NCBI GenBank assembly: GCA_023053545.1
Contig: JAKZAN010000007.1
Coordinates: forward strand, 7,440,001-7,504,000
Length of the DNA: 64,000 nt
Direction: 5' to 3'
Origin: Lepidurus packardi
Taxonomy: Eukaryota > Arthropoda > Branchiopoda > Notostraca > Triopsidae
Shown here: one piece after another, positions 1 to 15,100 of the stretch
Position numbering within the stretch: position 1 is the stretch's first letter
How the letters are laid out: the number at the start of each line of letters is the position of its first letter
The notes under the pieces: model-generated
What the model was told of the DNA's origin: nothing
Database searches by the model: none
The model's input: the letters and a program-made list of their open reading frames with translations, nothing else
Translations under genes and position numbers: made by a program

Positions 1-881
1 AACGTAAATTGTTAGGGGATATCTCATTGACGATTTTTATGTTTCCAAGCGAGGGGCCCTGTCTTTGGGTTTGGGTGACTTTAGTAGTCTAAATGGTTCG
101 GTTTAGATTGCGTTAATGGGCTGTGGATTGGTTGCGTATGTGTTGCGTTGGCGTCTTTTTGTATAGAAAAGGGGGACTTTGCAAGTTTTAAGTTGGTTCT
201 CCGCGGGAGCTTGGCAGCAACAAAACCATGGCACTACTGCTGCTGGCTGGTGGTTTTCGTCAAGCGTTTGTGTAACAGGGATTTTGGACCACTTTTAGTA
301 TTTGTATAACGCCCCCAGCACTCCTAATTGTAGTCTTAAAGTTCTGTTTTGCCCCATGAATGCTTCCGATTCAAAGCTTACACAAGTATATTCCAGCTGG
401 CCAGTCAATCCTGCGTTTATTTGTACGTAGTTCCCTCAAGTTTACGCCATAACCCCCCATCCCCCTTTGAAACTCTACCAAAAAGGCTTTTTACCAGCTT
501 TTCTTTTCCTTCCGTTTTTCCCGCGTTCTTTTTTTTCTCAATCTACTGTAGCGAAATGTGATGTATTTATGGCATAAGATAAGGGGCAAACAAGGACTTA
601 ATTCCGGGACTGTCAAGACTCATATACGCAAACCATTTTTCAAGCGATAACAAGGGTCAACTAAACCTATTCAACATTTCCGGTGTTTAATTAATCGCCA
701 AGAGCATACGTAACCGCAAATGCGTGTGTATGTGTGTGTGGCGTTATCTATTTTCGTTTTTCTTGCTTGTTTGACTGGGTGGTATATACAAGAACAGTTA
801 CAGGACATCCCTGAAGATTTTTTTTTAGAGGAAAACTTTTCGCTTTAATAACGGCTTTTGTCTTCTTTCTGGTAGGGGATT
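1..881 (+). other. 5' flank and probable leader of the SoxD gene
   Basis: No convincing coding region is seen here. A pyrimidine-rich tract ending in a TAG acceptor at about 874-875, seven bases before the SoxD start codon, suggests that the first coding exon is preceded by a 5' UTR intron whose upstream exon lies further left. There is a short TG-rich microsatellite near 720-740. No promoter could be assigned. Confidence 0.45.
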
Positions 882-3800
882 ATGTCTTCCAAGAGGAAAT
901 CTCCAGCCAACAAGATCCAAGACTTTCTCGACAATACCACATCCATGGCTGCTGGCAATCCGTATGGAATGCATTTTCCGGGGAATCCTTTCTTGTTGCC
1001 AGATTTTGGGTTGAATGCCGCGGCCGCTGCAGCCAACCAAGGACATTTTTATCCTAGCCCTGCCAGCAGTTATTATTCTGCCTTGGCTGCTTCAGCATCA
1101 TCGTCGGCTATTGCTGCTGCCGCTGCTTCGTGTAATGCTATAGAAAGGCTGCAGCGCAGTAATGCGCCTGCCACCGACAATAGCACCAATTATGGCCATG
1201 TTGGCTTTCAAGGCGAGTCGCCTACTCCCAGGAGAGGAGCTTACCCGTTTTTGGGTGGAGATGAAAACGAAGAACAACGACAACGCCAGCAACTTCTCCT
1301 TGGATCGTGTTCCTCAGCGTCTTCGGCTTCCAAGCGCAAAAAACTACAGCACGCCGCGAGCCCATCCAATTCGAATGGCTTGATAAAGAAAGAGCCTCAT
1401 GAATACCAACGACAGCATTCGCTGGGATCCACTACTGCGGAACACGGACGGGGACAGGGCGGTGAGGCCGCCGAAAGGAGCAGCGACGAAGAATCGTCGT
1501 CGACGACGGCAGTATCCCCGGAACTGACCAGTCCTTTGCCCAATCAGAGCAAGATCTCCAAAAAATCCATGGACGATGTTCTCAAACGCTTAGCTTCCAA
1601 GATGACCCATAGTACATTACGCGACGAGTTTGGCAGCCAGACTGGCAGCAAAGCCGACAAGTAAGGATATTTCCTCCCCAAAAAAAACTTAAATAAAAAA
1701 AGGGAAAATGGTAGAAACACATTATTTGTGTATTGTAATATATTTATTGTTATTTTGTTTATTATTATTTCTAGCAATAGCGTGTCCAATAATTCCTCTG
1801 GAGCTCAAGCAGAAGTGTCTAGCCTCACTCTGCAGTCTTTGGCGGGCGACTCTTTGAGCGAGAAAGAACGCAAGTTATCGGAACGTATCGTGGAAATGCA
1901 GCAAATTCGGGAGCAGCTTGTGCATCAGCTCAAAGAGAGCAGGAATAAGGTAAGGTGCCACAACTTTGAACGCAAACGTTGGTTAGTTTGCAGCCTTGCT
2001 GTGCTCTTTCAATGGCGTTGTCATCCCTCTCCTTCTCGTGTACAAAGATTTCAATGCGTCGCGCTCCCCGGTTATACAGGCATGAGCTGTTATTACTGTT
2101 CGGACTCGGAAGCGTCTATAGTTTTGAAGGCAGAATTATAGTCCTACCCCTGCATAAGTCCGCACAGAGTTATATCGGATGCTTTTCAACATATAGAAAG
2201 TTGGAGAATAGGAACGGAAAGTGGGGGGGAGGAGTTTCCCCAGTCCAAGTTTCTCTTCATCATCGTGTCGCTTTTGTGGGTTGCCTCAGCTTTAATTAGG
2301 CAGTCCGCTTGTTACAAAAGCATCCTGTGCATTATCCTGGCTGCGATACTTAGTCTTATCAGAAACAACCCATGCACCATGCACCCCCTTCCTTTTCCAT
2401 TTCAACTTCCTTTTGTATTTGTCTCGCGAGTAATATAGGTCTCTCTCTGTTCACGCTCATTTTTAGACTTATTTGGACTCGCAACGCTTTTTTATGCTTC
2501 AGAGAAAGAGATTCCTGTGGCTTTTCCCCAGTTTTAGAGTAATTCACCAGGAAAGTCCCTTCCAACTTTCCGCCCATAAATACGGGAATTTGTGCTTAAC
2601 AAGTTCAAGTTAGCTCTGCCGCATGGTTGGATTTTTTTTTCCCTTCTTCTCGTTTTTCTTTTTGTTCTATGCAAGGGAGGTTATTTGATGGGAATCAAGT
2701 GGCCGGAGAGTTAGGAAACTTCAAAGTCTGGTTTGCTCCTCCATTTTGCACGCTCCAAACCACATATCTTTGTGGTCTTCTTTATGTCCAGCTAATTAAC
2801 AGAACACAGCTCAGGGGCTTGATGCTATTAGTTAATGTGGACTTATTGGGTTTAAAAGCGACAAGCATCTGCCATGGATGGGTGGGAAATAAGAGCTGCC
2901 AAATTTACAGTAGAATAGGCTCTTGTCTTTGACTTTGATGCGGCGCGGACCCTGCAAACCCAAGTAGAAAAGCTTGATAGGCGAGTTTATGCGGTCGTGC
3001 ATTTCTACTTCTCAGAATTGAGACACTCGTACACATGACTAATTAGCTCTTTCAGGCTATGCACTAGCAGAGGTTAGAGATATTAGAGCCCCGAAACTTA
3101 CTCCGATAGCTTGAAACCCCAGCTGAGGAATATGTAGTAACCCTGCATAACATGAGCCAAAAGGCTGCAAAACTTGTAAGAATGTTAGGCCGAAAGGGCA
3201 AAACAAACCTGGAATTATCAGTTTCGATTCGAGCCTGTCTCACCTAGCACATAAAGGTATTAAACTAATACTTGTTTGCGGTTTGTTTTATACACCCCGA
3301 ATCTAACACCTTTTAAAGGTCAAATTACAAGTCAAATCGATTTCTGGATTTTTGAATTTTGAAAATCTAGAATAATTCCGGAATCATTCGGTTCTACCTG
3401 CGAAATTTCTGGCAGAAAATGAACTTGGCATTCTGAATTCTTTAAGAACTAGATTGCGATAGTTCCGATGAGGAGTCGCTTTCATTATAATTTAGTACAA
3501 TTCTTGTAACTCTGTTGAGTCAGATTCCCAGTCGAAAAACTCATCCCGACGCTCTCGCGCCGGCTTGTGTTGTTGTATTATGTGTGGGCGGAGCAGTTGA
3601 GGCTTGAAAATTAGTGTTTTATTAGACAGCAATGGCTGGAGGCGCAAGAGACTAGGGCGAGAAAGGTAGCGATGAATCTCAAGTGTTCCAGTTATGCTAA
3701 ATTGGACGCTGTAAGATAAACAACAAAAGCAACAGGGGAAAGAAAAAAACGTGGTGGCAAGATAAGAGACACCAGAAGGCGGAGCTGCTGCAGCACACGA

Positions 3801-6800
3801 CAGACGTAAATGAATCTGCGGGCGTCTCGACATCCATCCACAGGGAGGACGCATCGGCGTGAGATGCTTTTTAAGCCCTTTTTCTTCCTGGCTGCATATT
3901 AAAGTTCCTGTTATAAGTCATAAGCTTTGCCAGCTATTCTTTTCACTTTGCAGCTATTATTTTTCGGTTTTAATTTGGGCCGTCCGCAGAGTAATGGTTG
4001 GAATTTGGGTCCCTTTAAAGCTTCCAATGTTGCTTGCCAAAGCTTGCGGAAGAGAATTGTGTGCCCGAGCGTCTTTTTAGTGGCGAGAGCGACAGCAGCC
4101 ATTATCATAAAACTTTTGGCGAAGAACTTTTTTTGCGTTTTGCGTGTATGTGGGCATGTGCGTTTGCAAGCCGTACGGTGGGATACAGCACCGTGCAGCA
4201 ATGCTCGGGAAAGGGGTTTTGAACCATTATTGCTGTCAAAGTTTTTTGATAATTAACTTTAGAGGCTGAGGAGGAAAAGTTTAAGAAAAAAATGCCTTTT
4301 TTTCAACACTAGGCCAGTTTTTCATGTCTGTATAATGGGTGTCATTTTTTATGACATGGAACCTAGGGAAGTCAGTAGAGCAGAGCTGAGCCTTAAGTGC
4401 TGCAACATTCTCGTGATGAAGAGCTTAGTTAATTTTCTTGGCATAGGTGTTAAGGAACAAGGTGGACAAGGTTAGAGTTAAATTCGTGTTTCATTAAGCG
4501 ACTTCCCAAGCTTGAAAAGGCTCGAAAAAGTCATCGAGTCTTTTTTTCAACAAAAAAGAACGGGAAAAAAAACTTGAGAGGGCAGCTGCCTCTGCCTGGT
4601 GCCTTGTGTGCGGTGTGACTTCATTTGCTACTTGGTCTTAGTGTGTGCCACGGCGCAAAGAAAGCCATTTATCATAACTGTGTATTAGCCCAGAAAGCAA
4701 AAGAATTGCGCTAGATCTGACCCCGTTCGTTTGGGGTTGGTTAAGGATGCTACGAGTTCAAGGTGGGGAGAGATGCGAAGCTAATTGGACGCTGTTGACA
4801 TGTTCAATGTGAACTTGTGTCATGACACATGGTTAGACTCCCAGAGCGGACTCCTAGAGAGAAAACACGAGTTAAGCGCCAAGTGCCCGCCTATAGATGC
4901 GATAAAAACTCGCTTTCTTGCTTATACAGGCCGTTATAAAAATAAATAAAAAAGATTTTGATTTGCTGTTCACTTGGGCGTTTGGGCTGTGCTTGCTTTG
5001 CCTATATGTCAAATTGTAAGGAAAAAAAGATTTCAGAACGCATAAGATTTAGTCAGCTCTGACTCGGTCGCTTAGCTTGCCTATGCATCACAAGATCACG
5101 TACTACGAATGGGCGTATAATGACTGGCTGTGAGGGCTGTATATTAGGAGCATCAAGAATGTGGCTGAGGTTGAACTTGCATGATAACCTTGTTGCAGTC
5201 GCTCTCTTATACCGTGAAATTTATAGAGAGTGTAATTCGTAGCAAGTAATAGCCTAGATTCTTGAACGTCCCAGGGTCATGGGTTAGTCCGTAGCCAAAT
5301 TAAGCTCTGATAGCTGCTGGAAAGAGGGGAAGGAGGAGTTGCACACAAGAGCTTTGCGGGAGTTTGAAGATTGCAAAAGGAAAACGAAATGGCGGCAGTT
5401 AGTTCAGGTTTGGGGAGCAGACTAATTCGAGGTGACAGGTGAGAAGATTCATCAGAAGCGAGTCAAGGGAAAAGAGACGCTCGTTAAAATGAAGTTTTTA
5501 TTGACAATTCATTGGGCATCGAAGTTAGCTCTTGATCATGGGGTGTCATAGACAAGCCAGTGTCGGGACGAACTGACAACACCTTGGTCATTAATCTGAA
5601 AAGTTTTAAAAGGATGGAAAGCACTGCGTTACAGGGCTACTGGTCTTGAGCGACCAGAAAAATTGGAAAAAGAAAAGGAAAAAAAAAAACTACGTGAAAC
5701 CGCCTTTCATATCCCACTCGTGTTTCTACAAATGACTTTTGGCCCGTATCCCGCGAGCAGTATGGCTCCTAGTTACTTCAGCCTTGTGTGTGTTTTTATG
5801 AAGTGAATGGGAGCCAGGCGGGACTAATCACCGCTTCCTATTGGTCGAGGTTGTCCGCGTCTTACCGGACAGTCACTTTCGGGGTTAAATGACATGTACT
5901 ATGTATTTTCTTCTGTGCTCTTATTCGATTCCTTTTAAGCGATAAAAAGCTATGTTCTTTGGAACAAAAATGCATTTAAAAGTAAATAGTCACCTTAAAT
6001 TTCTGTTAAAAAGCTGCAGCGTTGCGGAAATCTCTCTCTGAGAAGTATGAACAGACGGAATCAATGCCTCATTACTGGCAAACAGTCGGAGCCATAAGTG
6101 GATGGGTTACAGAAGCTGTTTTAAAATCTTTGGGGGAAAATGAAACGTGTCGTCTTGCATTTCCTGTCATAATTTTGGCTAAAGCTTTTTGGCGTTTGCC
6201 GGTCCTTGAACGTTTTTGTGTTGGGGTAGTACTGTATGACTATCTATATATGCATTGCATACTTTTACCGGGGGCCTACGCACGTGTAGACTCGTACGTC
6301 AATAGAGATAGACACTAACACGTGGAGGAAAAGTGTCAGTTTTGACAAGAGCGCTCGCAAAAGTATGGAACATTCTTGGAAAAGCGCAATAAGAAAATAA
6401 AAAAGGAAGCTTGTAACAGCGGTTAAAAGAGCATAACTGTTTTAAACGGTCCCGGGGTTTATATGGATTTGGTGTCAATGGGTTTTTGAAGAAGAGTTCC
6501 CCAACAAGCTGACAGCTGCTACATAGTGTTATGGGTGCTGGTTACATATAGCGTATAACACTCGGGCGCTGTTTTCCCCACCGCCTTAGCGACCTCTTGA
6601 TCTCGGCCATCCTCCGCAAGTGGTGAGAGGAAGCTAGGCGTCGTTCACCATCTCTTTTTCTTTTTTTTTGCCCTCCAAACCGAAATTGTTATGCACATAT
6701 AGCTTTTGATGGTTTATGGTGTACCCAAGCGCGGTACGAAGAAAAAAAAGGAATGGGACAGAAAGGGGTAGTTTTCTCTTGATCCTTTCCGGAAGCAGAT

Positions 6801-9800
6801 TCCCCCGCTATTTAGTATCGGGAGCTTTCAGCAAATGACACAACTGCCGGTGTCTTGTGAATAACAGCGTACGCGTTTAAACCCTCGAGAATCCGTGTAT
6901 TATATCCTTAAAAACGGTTCCGGCGTCTGAGCTTTGTAGGGAAAAAGCGCAACATTTTTTAAGGGAGGTTTGGCATTTGGAAGTTTCATGTCTCAAAGCC
7001 GCAAGAAGTGATAAAACGTTTCCTGAATAGGACTTTGGAGAATTTTGTGATGCCACCATGTAAAAGCGGTAGCTCACGTTTCGCCTTTATTTCTTTGTGG
7101 CTCGAGATACACACACACTGCAATGTGTGCCATGCAAGATATACACTTTGCAGTGATTTCCTGCTCTTAAAGCCCCAACATGTTTAGATCAACTATTCTA
7201 TTCTCCTTCAGAATATTGAATTGCAACGAAAAACCGAGGTTTTGGTGGCACTTTTTTTTTGCCTTTTTGGAACTTGTAATCGCAGGAGTAGGTTAAAAAT
7301 GTTTGCGTAGAGTGGTCATTTGACGTACAGTTTACCCAAATGGCACTTCATCTCAATTTCGTTACTGCCATATGATGACGGTTAGGAATTCGGCAGGTTT
7401 TTTTTAAAGCTGAAAACTAGATTGAATCAGTCAAACAGGCGATTTCTGCCTAATCTTGTGCGGATTCATTTTGTGTGTAGATAATGTGAGAAACTTAGTA
7501 AGCAATCGGAGCTTGGATGAATCCCAAAGGTCATTTGGGCATTCCATGCCTCTTCTGTCGGCTCTAGTCAAGTTTTCCCGATTACCGTGGAAGCCTTTTC
7601 AAGCATTGGGGAGAGAAGAGCAGCTTGTCAGAAATTCATATTCCAGGAATGCCTTGCCTTCATCTGTGCGTCTCGTGTGTGTCTGTGTGATGCTCTGCCC
7701 GCATATAGTATCGAGGTACGGTTACTCGTCACACAAGGCATATGTTATGGGCGGTAACAACGTGACTGATACATTAACAAACGCTTGGCTTTTGCTGGTG
7801 GGGAGCTCCTTGTGCGTTTCAAACCTTGTTGCTATAATTTCTCGAACTGGCTCCAGTTAGGTCCGCGAACGGGTTCGAAAAACAGGAGGCTTCATCATCC
7901 GTCTGTCATCGCTACCTTCATTGAGGAAGCGAGGCGAACGGTTAAGAGAGAATGCTCGTCCGTGTCTTCGGAGATTCATAAATCCTAACCGAGCCAAAAC
8001 GGCATATACGTTCTTCTCTACTCTTCTTTTCTTCGCTCTCTCCGTTATTGTTCTCTCCGTCTATTGGACTTCTATTTCAAGCACAAGGACCTCTTGTCAT
8101 GTGTGGATGCCCGTGTGTGAGAGCGACGCTTCACACTGTCAAAGCTTCTCATATCTCACGGACGAAGTCAAAACGTCTCTTCATTGTATCCCTTAATTAT
8201 TTCTCAGAACCCGACTATGCGTACTATACGTATGATACTTCAAAAAAGTCTTTAAACGAAAAGAAACATAAAGGGAAAAGTCTATTCAAGAGAAGAGCAA
8301 GGGAAAAGGAAAAGTCAGATAACGCACGAATGTCATTTGTTAAAGTGGTAAACACAGGTGGGTAATTAAACAGTAATGCTAGCAAGCAGTTATGAAACTA
8401 ATTTTAGTGGCTCATGACTTTGGGTAGGAAACGTCATGGATTTTTACCGAGTATCCGTATAACGATGGCAGACAGGCTATTAAAATTTCATGAGTAATCC
8501 AAGCAAAAGGGTTGCTCTACTTTTCGTCTCTAACTAACGCTTTGCTGCTTGGAGCTTTGCCTTTGCACGTTAAGGAATTACAGTTCCTGACTTTCGTTTT
8601 AGTTGCACTACATAATGCATTTAGGCAGGCGAGAAGGTACTCATCTTCTCGGGGCGTAAATCATACCTGTGGCCGTTAACCTAAGTTCGAGGCTTGGTGA
8701 CAACTTTCTTGGTCCTTGAGTAAAGGAGCTTTTATAATAAGCGCCAAAGAGCTTTCAAAACCAGTGGAAATGAAATAAAACAGACGCTTAAAAAAAAATA
8801 TAGAAAAATAAAGCAGGAACGGAAATAGGTGTTTAGGTTTTCCTTGAGGTTAAAAGGGTTGTTTTGAAAAAAATTGCTCGAGAAGAAAAAAGCACAGCTT
8901 CTAATAATTTACCACCCTGGCACCGGAACGAAATGGCAAAGGGCGAGCATACATACGCACCCAGAGCTGTAGTAAGTCTTCGGCTTGCGTTTCATTTCTT
9001 TTACGGGGTGTGGCGTCTTAATTCTTGTCTGTTTTTATATGTGTATGTATGTATGTGTATATATATATATGTGTGTGTGTGTGCGAGAGACAGGGACGTT
9101 TTCCAGTCTGCCCGGGGTAAATGTAGAACAGTGTTGTCAAAGAAAAATGACAGGCCACGTGCCCTTCCAAGTTCCCCTTGCCGTATTTTATGAGTCTAGT
9201 GTTTTCCAGCCCTCAGCATACATAACCTTGCTATATATGATGTGCGGGAATGCGAGGAAAGGCCGTCTGCTTAGGCCTTTTTCAGCGAAAAACTTTTCAC
9301 TACCACACCCTATTCACTGCTGTTTCTGATTTTTAAGACGTTGGGGAACAGTTGATTAGCCAGATTTAGAAGCCAAGCCAACAATTCCCAAAGACAAGAC
9401 GAGTATTCGAACATAACGCAAAAATTGACAAGGGCTGTTTTGAGGGCCGGGTTAGCCAACAGAAAAATCATACCAGACAGAGGTAAATAACAGTTTTGCA
9501 GGTTGACCTTTGGGTGACGAGCGGATCGACCTGTAACTTACCACTTCCTGTTGCCAATTTGACTGTCTTTTTCGAGCTACCCAAATCCTTTTGGGTGCTA
9601 GAGCATGTGGATGGGTTGTTTTGGAAGAAAAAAGATACCATAAGCATTATGTGTCTTGTGTGGGTTGGGGAGTTCAAGACAGAGGAGAGCTCCAATGAGG
9701 GGGCTCATGCAGCAGACGTACATTGCTTCGGCTGGCCAAGATGATGGATTGGCATTTCTCTTATCGTTATCGTTAGAAGACGCTGGCTTCGATTTTCTGC

Positions 9801-12153
9801 ATCGTAAAACGCGAAGCATGGCCACAAACCGCACAGCGCCAACTAGAGCAGATTCCTTCGTTAGGGTTAGAGGGGTTGGGGGGGACATTTTTTTTTCTAA
9901 ACGGAAATTAGTCAAAGGTATAGATTTAGTCGAGTGAATTCTGCTGGAGCTTTCAAACTTTTTCTGTTTTTCTTGCTCGTTTGTGTTGGCCCCTCAGTAA
10001 GCCAGAAAACTAAGCATTTCATGTATCTGTTTTGGATTGACATAGACGGGGGTCAGCATGCAGCTTCTTCCGAGGGGGTCTTTCAAGGTTTTTTATTTGC
10101 CGCAATTGACTAGCATTATCTATCCCTCTCTTTCCTTGCTCTTCAATACCCTCCACTCAAGAAAATTCTCTTGGCAATCACTGAGCTTCTTGTCCTTAAA
10201 GCTTGACTAGGGCAAAAGGCTGTCTTAATCAACATGAAATCGAGCTTTTATTTTCCATGTTGGCATAAAAGCGAACGTCGTTGGGAGAATAGAACAGAAA
10301 TTATTCAGACCTGATAAGCTCATAAAAGACGCTAAAAATAGGTATACAAACCTTACCGCCTCCCCCCACACACGACAGCATCCTCATTATACACCTTAAC
10401 ATAAGATAGAGAGAAACAACAGCGCTCTTGCGTGCTACACTGAGAATGCCTTTTGACAGTTATGAGTCAAATTAAACTTGGAATTTTGTTTGTTCCGTTT
10501 CCTAGACGCGGCTAGATACTCCACTCGTTTCCAAGTGTGGCTCTCTTTATGTTTTCACTCTATGGCCTTTATGGACGTCTCCAGACAAGTGTGTTTTGGC
10601 CAAACTCGCGGTTCAAATGGCCGTAATTTGACGCTAACTTTAGCCGGTTTCCCAATGTTTCCGGTAGTAAACAATAGTTTCAAATCTGAGTAAGAAGAAG
10701 AGAAATCTCCAAACCCCTCTCATATGGAGACTGAAGGAGTTCACGGGTTATATTCCTTTCTCTATCCCCCTCCCCTTTAAATGTCACGCTCTGTCACGCT
10801 GTCACACAAGCCGTCATCCCACCGTGCTCATCTCTAGCTCATATTTCCTTGGCAGAATTTGCTCCGGAGATAGCCCAAGTCAAAATTTTTAACCGTTTCC
10901 AACGCTACAAAACGTTAAAAAAGAAAAGAACGTCGACTTGTTCGGATGGAATCCGATGGTTTTGTTCACTTTTAAGCATAAGGATACGCTCTTCGTCAAG
11001 GCACAGGAGACTTGAAAGAAAGAAGGAGGAGCGGGTGGGAGAGTTACTTGAAAGAAAATAGAACATCCTTGTGTCTTGTATACATTAGACAACCCTTCAT
11101 CTTTGACTTTTATCCAACCTGGCTGCAGTATGTTATATTAAAGGAGACGACATCTTCTCTTCCCAAGGCAAAAGTATATAGAACGGCTTCGGTGAGAGTA
11201 AAGCCCGGGCTTTTTGGCTAAACCCTTTTTGGCTAGCACATCCACGCAACGTTTTATTCTGCTGCTGGCATTTGCCGTTTCGTTTTCAAAAGACACTTTT
11301 TTTCCGCTATGAGACGAATGGACGCGGACGCTTTCCTCTCTTTTTTTTTTGGCCTGTCTTGTTTGCCCCCTTCTTCACCTTGTTATATGCAACATATTGC
11401 AGTAGTGTGTTTTTATAGCGCCTCATTGGGACGAGGAGAGTGCCTCATTTATTTTCCGGTGACTGGCCCATGACAACCATCGAAGATGTTTAAGACCTAT
11501 CTCCAATCGTATAATAATTTTACTTGTGAAGTGGAACGAAACAAAAACAATGTGGCTCCCAACTTTTTTTTTTCTTGAAGGGGAAAAAGGAAGAAATATG
11601 CAAGGAGAAGGCGGGAGGGAGTCTTTTGACCCGCAGCTATTTGCGTAGTCATGCTCGTTAGAAGTCGTTGATGGACGGCAGGTTTCGTCCAGTTTACCAC
11701 CTCTGTTTGACGGAATCGGTTCCCCAAAACTGAGACGGGCGATGACGTAAAACTCACGAATGAACAGCGAAGATGAGGTGGTATAGCCCACACGGCCATT
11801 TTCACTGTATCGCCCAACATTTTGACGAATGATTAGCTCTTAAAAGCGCAGTGTGTGTGTGTATCCCAAAAGCCATCATCAACCACAACTAGGTGTAAGG
11901 GAGATCCCTTCTTTTTAATATTTCTGGGAGTTTACATAGTTTACGGTTGTTTTTTTTTAAAAGAAAAGGTTAGGATAATCGTTTGCGGCTAAGGTAATCA
12001 AATCCGAGAAATGAATTGTTTATAAAGAGCTCCGTAATCGTAAAAGTCAAAGGACTGCTTGTATACAAATTGTAAACTGTGCGGCCTCATCTGAAAGGCT
12101 TGCGGTGTGGCCCCGGGAGCTTGGCTTTTGAAATGGAAACTTGGTCCTTGTAT

Positions 12154-12187
<34 letters not shown>

Positions 12188-15100
12188 GAGATACAAGCAT
12201 CCTTATCGGCCTGACCAGTCAAAACTCAAAACTGCTTCGCTAGGAAGTAGCAGGAGATAGTGCATGCACCAGACTATTTTCAGGCTTTATACCCAGAAAG
12301 GAATTGTTTGCTTTTACTAAACTCGGGGGATTTTAACTTTCAGGAACTATTGTGTGGTCGGAAAAAGGGGGAAGAGGAAGTAAGCGATAGTATCCTCTGA
12401 TGTTTCCTTTAGACAAATCGTTTGACATTTAACAATGTGAGGATGAAATAGTCAAGGAGGGCTGTGGTGACAAGGGGAAGTACTCTTTTCCGTGTCTTGC
12501 GAGACAAGAGAAGCATACCAGAAAAAGAGAACAGGGCAGTTTCCCCCTCATCCCACCACCCCCGTTTTTCTTCGGAAGATTTTTCCCGAACGTGTGAACT
12601 TGGGGTTATATGGTTGACAATAAGTTTCCTAACAAAGTTGTTAGTTGAGTTACGTTAACCACAAGCTGTTGTGGAATCCTGTCAACCGTACTTTCGGTTC
12701 TCACCCTTTTCCCTCGACGCGACGAACATAGAGGGCCTCTTTTTTGTCTTTAATTTACAAGTAACTTTAGGCTGGGGGTTGGTGGAATATTGTAGACGCG
12801 AAAGTGACCAGAAAAACGATGCAAAAAAGGAAGCGAAAAACAAAACGATGGCCAAGCTTTTAAGATGCTCCACATGTGTGTGCCGAGCGATATTATAGGC
12901 CGGACAAGTGACAATGGTCGATGGAGATGGACATCTTGGACTGGAAACGGCTGTCCCTCTCTCCTCCGTGGGATTTCGGGGAAGAAAGACAAGGGGAGGA
13001 AACGTATTCTTTTTCTTCACCCTATATATACCGCATCTATAGGCACACACATCATGCAGCGGCAACGCTGAACAATGGCAAATGGGTGGGGCGAATAGAG
13101 AGAGCGAGAGGGACCTTTCGCCAAGCCAACATATGCATTTTATCTAAGGAACCAAAGCAGCCCCAAAATCTTTTGTGTGTGCAAAACAGAGCAGCCTTTT
13201 GTTTAAGCCATCTGGGCCGTGTTTAAAAGCTGCTGATAACAAAAGCCACCAAAAGACTCCGTCCAAAAGAGCCAAAGCACCACACAAAAACATAACCACC
13301 GGAAATGGAATCGAAGTTTTATATGATACCCATGGACGCTCCCCATATAAGAACAAACATTCATTGCTCATTTTTCTGGTCCAAAGTTGCGCTTGTGAAA
13401 GCTTTTTGATTGTCTATTTTCTTCTGCGGCCATATATCCACACTACTAAGTAACGGGCCAGTAGCCGGTCCAGTATATCTTTTTAAGATTGTTGTTGCAA
13501 CGTTTTCTGTTACTTTTTCCCCCCAGAACACTCGTGGTATATAGATATATAAAGATCAAAATCCAAAAGCAAAGAGTTCAAAGCGGAGTAAAAGTCATCA
13601 AGAGCGTTGGTTTGGATACTTTTAGTTTTGTATCGAATGCCTTGTTGTTGGGCAAGGAAACAGGGAGATAAACTGCTGTTGTATTTATGACTTTCGACCG
13701 GTACCGTCAGCAAGGAGCAGACAAGCAAAAAGACAAGACATGTTTTTGAGGTTGAACAGTAGTCACTATTCTCCATGACTATATCAAGTGCTTGCCAGAT
13801 CACGTTACTACTGCCTTGTGTAGAATGAGCTGTCGCCCTTTGACCTGGCTCTCTGTTGGCTGCCTCGCTTGCTCCTGCGTCTCGTTTGTTTGTCTATCAA
13901 AAATGAGAAGAAAGATATTAAGGAGGTCGTGCCATGGCGTAACGCTGCTGCTCTACCATCCCTTTTCCATCCCTCACATGAAGATGTGCTGACTAAAGCC
14001 GTGAAAGATTCCAAAAAGGAGAGAGCATAATCAACCCTCCTTATCGCGTACACTATAACATCACACACAAGCTCAGCAACCATGTAATACAGAGTCCCTT
14101 GTGTGCATGTGTGTGTGCGTCGTCTTGTCTTGTCTTCTTTCGGAACTAGCCAGCAGAAACATGCGACTCACCTCTGGCTCGTCTCTTGCCCAGGAAGAAT
14201 TGACCCCAAGTAGTTCAGCAACAATCGTTTTTTTTTTTTTTAAATAGTATTGCGTTCTAAATAAGAAAAAAGGAGCCTACTCTAAGCCTGTGCTCTATCC
14301 AAATGTTATTAGCGAAATAGCTCTCGTCGGGAGTAACTTTGATTCCTTTTCTCCCTTTGAACAAGTTCAACTACATTAGAAGAACCGGCTGGGAGTTTAA
14401 ACTTGTTCATGAAGTTCCCTGCTTCTGCCTGGGCAAGTAAATAGACAGCATTTGCGATTGTCAGGTCAGAGTCAAATCAAGCTCTCTTGCTTTCTAGGTC
14501 CGGGCAGGAGAGTGGAAAGGTAATTTATTCAGAGACAAAAGAAGGATTCGCAGCGAGTCACATAATGGAAACAGATCGGATCTGACATCAAAGCTCTTGG
14601 TGAAACTCCCGGGAAACAGTGGTCCTTTTTCGTTATTCGTCCCCGCCCCCCCAGTCGTATTTTGTCCTTTAAAAAAAAGGGAATTTCTTTATACGTTTTC
14701 TCTTCCCCACCAAGAAGTAGCAAAAGTTTGGAGAGGAGCTGAAGGCTCAACTTCCACATTCGTATGATTCGCAAGTTTTATTTGGCATATTAGGTACTTA
14801 GCTTTTATTTCTCCCTTTACTCTAACAAGTTCGGTCTCTTGAATCGAAAACCTTTCGTAAAGCTGCGGTCAACATGGCCAGGAAAAAAGACCTTTGGGTG
14901 CATTGGGAATATTTCGATATGCGTTAGGGTTGCAAAGGGGAGAAATGACAGCAGTATACCGTACCAGTCCTTGTTTATTCTTGTCCGACAAGGAACAAAG
15001 AATCTCTGCCGACTCGACTCCCTTACTAGATTGTCGTCCCTTGAGACAATGTCGCCATCAGGTTTCATCTGTTATGCTGAAGTGACCCCATAGCAACACT

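Noticed and set aside
12156-12186. Poly(A) tail of a retrocopy on the minus strand
   Set aside because: No coding or SINE-like body and no flanking duplication were seen next to the T run.
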